This document shows, one piece after another, positions 60,609 to 64,000 of a stretch of DNA of 64,000 nucleotides (the stretch's first letter is position 1; the number at the start of each line of letters is the position of its first letter). A program made the position numbers and the translations under genes. The DNA is from JBBQLG01 sp964251665. Lineage in GTDB: Bacteria; Bacteroidota; Bacteroidia; Cytophagales; Spirosomataceae. The notes beneath the pieces are model-generated. The model was given only the letters and a program-made list of their open reading frames with translations, had not been told where the DNA came from and ran no database searches. The stretch is from positions 372,001 through 436,000 of the forward strand of contig CAXUKO010000002.1 in the NCBI GenBank assembly GCA_964251665.1, written 5' to 3'.

Positions 60609-62897
60609 ATGATAAAAGCTGGTTTTACAATTCTGTTCCAATTTCTATTCGTTTTTTCCTTTGCTCAGCCGAATCTGGTGCCTTATGTACACCCGCTGAT
60701 TGGGACCGAAAAAATGGGGCATACCTATCCGGGCGCTACAATGCCCTTCGGGTCCGTTCAATTAAGCCCCGATACCGATACACTTTCGTATGAGCTGAAT
60801 GGCAAATACAATGGCGATGTCTATAAGTACTGTGCAGGCTACAAATACGAGGATAAAACGATCGTTGGGTTCAGTCACACGCACTTCAGCGGTACGGGCC
60901 ATTCCGATCTGGGCGATTTCCTGATTATGCCCACACAGGGCGCTTTGCAGCTTAATCCGGGTGTGGCGTCCAACCCCAAAGGCGGCTACCGATCGGCCTT
61001 TTCGCATGCCAATGAAGTCGCCGAAGCCGGTTATTATAAAGTCAAACTCGACGATCATGCGATTACTGCCGAACTAACGGCTTCTACGCGAGTCGGTTTC
61101 CATCAGTATACGTTTTCTAAGTCCGATCAGTCCCACATTATTCTGGATCTGGCGGCTGGTATCTACAACTACGATGATAAAGTTGTCTGGACGTTTGTCC
61201 GGGTCGTGAATGATACGCTGATTACCGGCTATCGTCAGACCAATGGCTGGGCCCGCACCCGAACGGTCTACTTTGCGCTGTCATTTTCCAAGCCCTTTAA
61301 ATCGTACGGGCAGCAGAATCTGGATAAACGGCAGGTATACCGGGGATTCTGGGGCAAATTCGATCAGAACCGCAATTTTCCGGAAATAGCGGGTAAACGG
61401 ATACGGATGTACTTCGACTTTGACACGCAGGAAGGGGAGAAGGTGAAACTGAAGATGGCACTGTCGCCGGTTAGTCAGGAGAATGCGCTTGCCAATGTGA
61501 AGGCTGAAATCCCCGGCTGGAACTTTGAACAGACCAAAACGAAGGCGCAGGCCGTCTGGAATCAGGAATTGAACAAAATTCAGATTGACGCGTCCGAAGC
61601 CGACAAAGTGAACTTCTACACGGCACTTTATCATTCTTTTATCAATCCAACGGTGTACATGGACACCAATGGGCAGTACAAAGGCCTGGATCAGGACGTT
61701 CATAAGGCCACTGGTTTTACAAATTATACCACGTTTTCGCTTTGGGACACCTACCGGGCACTGCATCCGTTTTTCAACCTGATCCAGCCGACCCGCAATA
61801 ACGACATGGTACACTCCATGCTGAAGCACTACGACCAAAGTACGCTGAAAATGCTGCCTGTTTGGTCGCACTATGCGAACGAGAACCGGTGTATGAGCGG
61901 CTACCATAGTGTGTCGGTACTGGCCGATGCGGTGATCAAGGGGGTATTCAAAGGCGATGCCCAAAAGGCGTTGGACGCTTGTATTGCCACATCGACGCAT
62001 CGGAATTACGAAGGCATTGGGGCTTACATAGATCAGGGCTACGTGCCTGCCACCGTTAACAGGACCTCGGTGTCGAACACGCTGGAGTACGCCTATGATG
62101 ACTGGTGTATTGCTCAACTGGCGAAGAAACTCAACCGGCTGGATGTGTACCAGACGTACATGAAGCGGGCCGGGAACTGGCAGAACGTCTTCGATAAATC
62201 AACTGGATTCATGCGTCCCCGCCTGGCCGACGGATCGTTTAAACCCGAGTTTGACGTGCTGAGCACTGAAGGACAGGGCTTTATTGAAGGAAACTCCTGG
62301 AACTTCAGCTTTTTTGTTCCTCAAAATCCGGCGGCTCTGATTTAGTATATGGGTGGTCCTGAAAAATTCGCGACCCGTCTCGACACGCTCTTTGCGATGA
62401 ATCTGCCGGACAAGTTTTTTGCCGAAACGGAAGACATCACCCGCGAAGGAATTATTGGTGGATACACTCACGGTAACGAACCGGCGCATCACATTGCGTA
62501 TCTCTACAACTGGGCGGGACAACCCTGGAAAACGCAGGAACGCGTCCGCATGATTCTAACTATGCAGTATAAACCGACACCCGACGGGCTGGGTGGTAAT
62601 GACGACTGCGGTCAGATGAGTGCCTGGTATATGTTTTCGGCGATGGGTTTTTATCCGGTGGCTCCCGGTTCAGGAGACTATTCGCTGGGTAGCCCACTGG
62701 TCAGGAATGCCCGTCTGAATCTGGAAAACGGCAAAACCTTTACCGTCGCGGCCGTTAATCAGAGCGACAAAAATGTGTACGTAGAGAAAGTACTGCTGAA
62801 TGGCAAATTGCTCACTCAACCGGTTCTCACACATGCTGACATTCTGAAAGGTGGGAAACTGACCTTTTACATGTCCGCCAAACCAACCAAAAAATAA
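60609..62897 (+). pseudogene. GH92 family alpha-mannosidase, interrupted by an in-frame stop
   Basis: This is a GH92 calcium-dependent exo-alpha-mannosidase gene. The N-terminal signal (TILFQFLFVFSFAQ) and domain (YVHPLIGTEKMGHTYPGATM) lead to a catalytic (alpha/alpha)6 barrel. The reading stops with TAG at codon 579 (62343-62345), directly after FFVPQNPAALI; the same frame continues YMGGPEKFATRLDTLF to 62897. Without the stop the protein would have 762 residues, a normal GH92 length. The general-acid region (IEGNSW, Glu560) is before the stop and the acidic motif GNDDCGQMSAW (codons 663-673) is after it, so the truncated products should be inactive. It is a nonsense mutation, a sequencing error or a readthrough case. 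Confidence 0.9.
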
Positions 62898-62914
62898 GTA
62901 TATTCTATAATTCG

Positions 62915-62956
62915 ACGGGCCTCTAATCAGTATACAAATGCTGATTAGAGGCCCGT
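62915..62956. terminator. Hairpin between the GH92 and SMP-30 genes
   Basis: A 16-bp perfect stem, ACGGGCCTCTAATCAG (62915-62930) and its complement (62941-62956), with a 10-nt loop. It has no long T-run, but its position between converging genes suggests a terminator. Confidence 0.7.
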
Positions 62957-62979
62957 TCGGTACCCGTTAAAGGCGATTT

Positions 62980-63903
62980 TTATTCGACTCCTTTCACTTG
63001 CATAGGTAGTGTGTAAACGGATTCGGATGCGGTGATGAACAAGGTTTTACGGTCTTTCCCACCGAAACAGATATTGCCTACCCATTTGGATGGTACCGGG
63101 ATGTTACCCAGCTTTTTTCCGGCCGGATCATATACCGTAACCCCCCGACCCGATAAGTACACGTTTCCCTGGCTGTCCAGCGTCATACCATCGGAACCCT
63201 GCGGAACATATAACTGGCGGTTCGTCAGATTTCCGCCCGGCCCAATTTCGTACTTATACGTTTTATTGGCCCGAATGTCAGCGACGTATAAAGACTTTCC
63301 GTCTGGTGTGCCGACGATGCCATTGGGCTGCATTAGATCGCCATCAACTACTACCGGCTCGGTTTTGCCTTTTGCCAGGTAATAGACTTTCTGACCGTCG
63401 ATGTCGGGCGTTTTACGGTCCCAATACTCCCGTTGGTAATACGGATCGGTAAAGTAAATACCTCCTTTCGGATCAACCCACAGGTCATTCGGACCATTGA
63501 GCCGATGCCCCTGATAATCCTTCAGCAGAACCATTACCTTGCCCTGCGGACTGATGGACCACAACTCATCTTTTTCGTCGGCACAGGCCAGCAGATTACC
63601 CGCTTTGTCGAAATACAATCCGTTGGAACGTCCCGTCTTGTCCATAAATACCGACAGCTTGCCATCGGTATCATACTTCCAGATTTTATCGTTAGGCTGG
63701 TCCGTAAAGTAGATGACTCCCTTTTTATCGACGGCTGGTCCTTCAGTAAACGTAAACTGCTTCGATACCTGCTGGAGTGCAGCCCCCGGCGCAACGACCT
63801 TGATAGAATCCAAGCCTTGTGCGTTACCCGATTGAGCCAATACATTCAGGGAGCCCGCCAATGCTGCCAGTAGAATAAGACCAGTCCGGTGATAGTTCTT
63901 CAT
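62980..63903 (-). CDS. SMP-30/gluconolactonase family protein
   Basis: The 307-residue exported beta-propeller protein of the SMP-30/LRE-like region has the signal peptide KNYHRTGLILLAALAGSLNVLAQ. Propeller strands include FTFTEGPAVDKKGVIYFTDQ (about 49-68, with the metal-ligand Glu in TEGP), NGPNDLWVDPKGGIYFTDP (about 137-155; the NGPND motif holds the metal-binding Asn and Asp) and MQPNGIVGTPDGKSLYVAD (about 190-208). It most likely hydrolyses a sugar lactone. It follows a probable Gfo/Idh/MocA oxidoreductase gene on the same strand with few bases between. Confidence 0.94.
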   Translation of the reverse strand: MKNYHRTGLILLAALAGSLNVLAQSGNAQGLDSIKVVAPGAALQQVSKQFTFTEGPAVDKKGVIYFTDQPNDKIWKYDTDGKLSVFMDKTGRSNGLYFDKAGNLLACADEKDELWSISPQGKVMVLLKDYQGHRLNGPNDLWVDPKGGIYFTDPYYQREYWDRKTPDIDGQKVYYLAKGKTEPVVVDGDLMQPNGIVGTPDGKSLYVADIRANKTYKYEIGPGGNLTNRQLYVPQGSDGMTLDSQGNVYLSGRGVTVYDPAGKKLGNIPVPSKWVGNICFGGKDRKTLFITASESVYTLPMQVKGVE

Positions 63904-63906
63904 TCG

Positions 63907-64000
63907 TTAAACCCGGTTAGGCATTGGATGCACATAAGGTGACCGGTACGACCGCTGAAGCAATGCATTGGCTTCCTGATCGCCAACGATCTGCCGCTTT
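63907..64000 (-). CDS. C-terminal end of a probable Gfo/Idh/MocA oxidoreductase (partial)
   Basis: Thirty codons plus the TAA at 63907-63909 are visible. The reading IVGDQEANALLQRSYRSPYV, then HPMPNRV, resembles the end of Bacteroidota Gfo/Idh/MocA oxidoreductases, in which a (G)D-EAN-LL/ML-R motif precedes a short RxP tail. Only the tail is in the window; the call rests on that motif. The SMP-30 gene starts 3 bp downstream, so both are probably in one operon. Confidence 0.5.
   Translation of the reverse strand, partial: KRQIVGDQEANALLQRSYRSPYVHPMPNRV

Noticed and set aside
1..64000. tRNA genes or prophage
   Set aside because: No cloverleaf-like sequence or phage gene cluster was recognised by eye in the intergenic regions; a dedicated scan could still reveal a tRNA.

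Overview
The window reads as chromosomal DNA of a Bacteroidota bacterium, most likely order Cytophagales, family Spirosomataceae (Spirosoma/Fibrella type). The reasons are the near absence of Shine-Dalgarno sites, several start regions with a TAnnTTTG -7 promoter element, families typical of the phylum (DUF4290 next to murA, DUF4136 lipoprotein, carboxy-terminal processing peptidase, YiaA, DUF2383, GH92, GH140), and the aminotransferase-TyrA pair. It is mostly housekeeping and envelope chromosome with small accessory patches. No rRNA, tRNA, prophage or CRISPR array was recognised.

Layout. 0-6.5 kb: end of a possible FUSC-type membrane gene, DUF3431 protein, DUF234-type ATPase with an upstream 10-bp inverted repeat, glycosyltransferase 2, DUF1304, an unrecognised protein, YiaA, and an unrecognised overlapping gene pair. 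6.6-14.5 kb: glnS, then a complete RND efflux operon (TolC, adaptor, pump). 14.7-16.8 kb: spore photoproduct lyase-like radical SAM enzyme, then a single-domain Y1 transposase beside a cluster of palindromic REP-like repeats. 16.8-28.9 kb: pyruvate carboxylase, DUF4160/DUF2442 pair, DUF4870, a lipoprotein, aminotransferase and tyrA separated by a GxxExxY gene, a DoxX-like membrane protein, aldo/keto reductase, DUF2383, AI-2E transporter. 29-36.4 kb: murA with DUF4290, MATE transporter, a small protein, tail-specific protease, FKBP isomerase. 36.7-47.7 kb: atpA-atpG standing apart from the rest of the ATP synthase genes, DUF4136, M23 peptidase with a TMEM175 channel, DUF2231, ceramidase-like protein, MFS transporter, GH140. 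47.9-53.7 kb: thrA-thrB followed by DUF3179 instead of thrC, then a frameshifted lytic transglycosylase. 54-64 kb: GH20 hexosaminidase, APC permease, a protein with an AT-hook-like tail, 2 kb of AT-rich sparsely coding DNA, a GH92 glycosidase broken by an in-frame stop, an SMP-30 lactonase and the tail of a probable Gfo/Idh/MocA oxidoreductase.

How the genes work together. Threonine (thrA, thrB) and aromatic (aminotransferase, tyrA) biosynthesis, anaplerosis (pyc), ATP synthesis (atpA, atpG) and cell-wall work (murA, M23, lytic transglycosylase) form the core. GH140, GH20, GH92, SMP-30 and the oxidoreductase suggest glycan scavenging. The points most worth a second look are the transposase/REP cluster upstream of pyc, two probable gene lesions (lytic transglycosylase, GH92), a MurA whose active-site Cys position is Asp, several structured intergenic repeats, and low-complexity tails on the RND pump and the DUF4290 protein.
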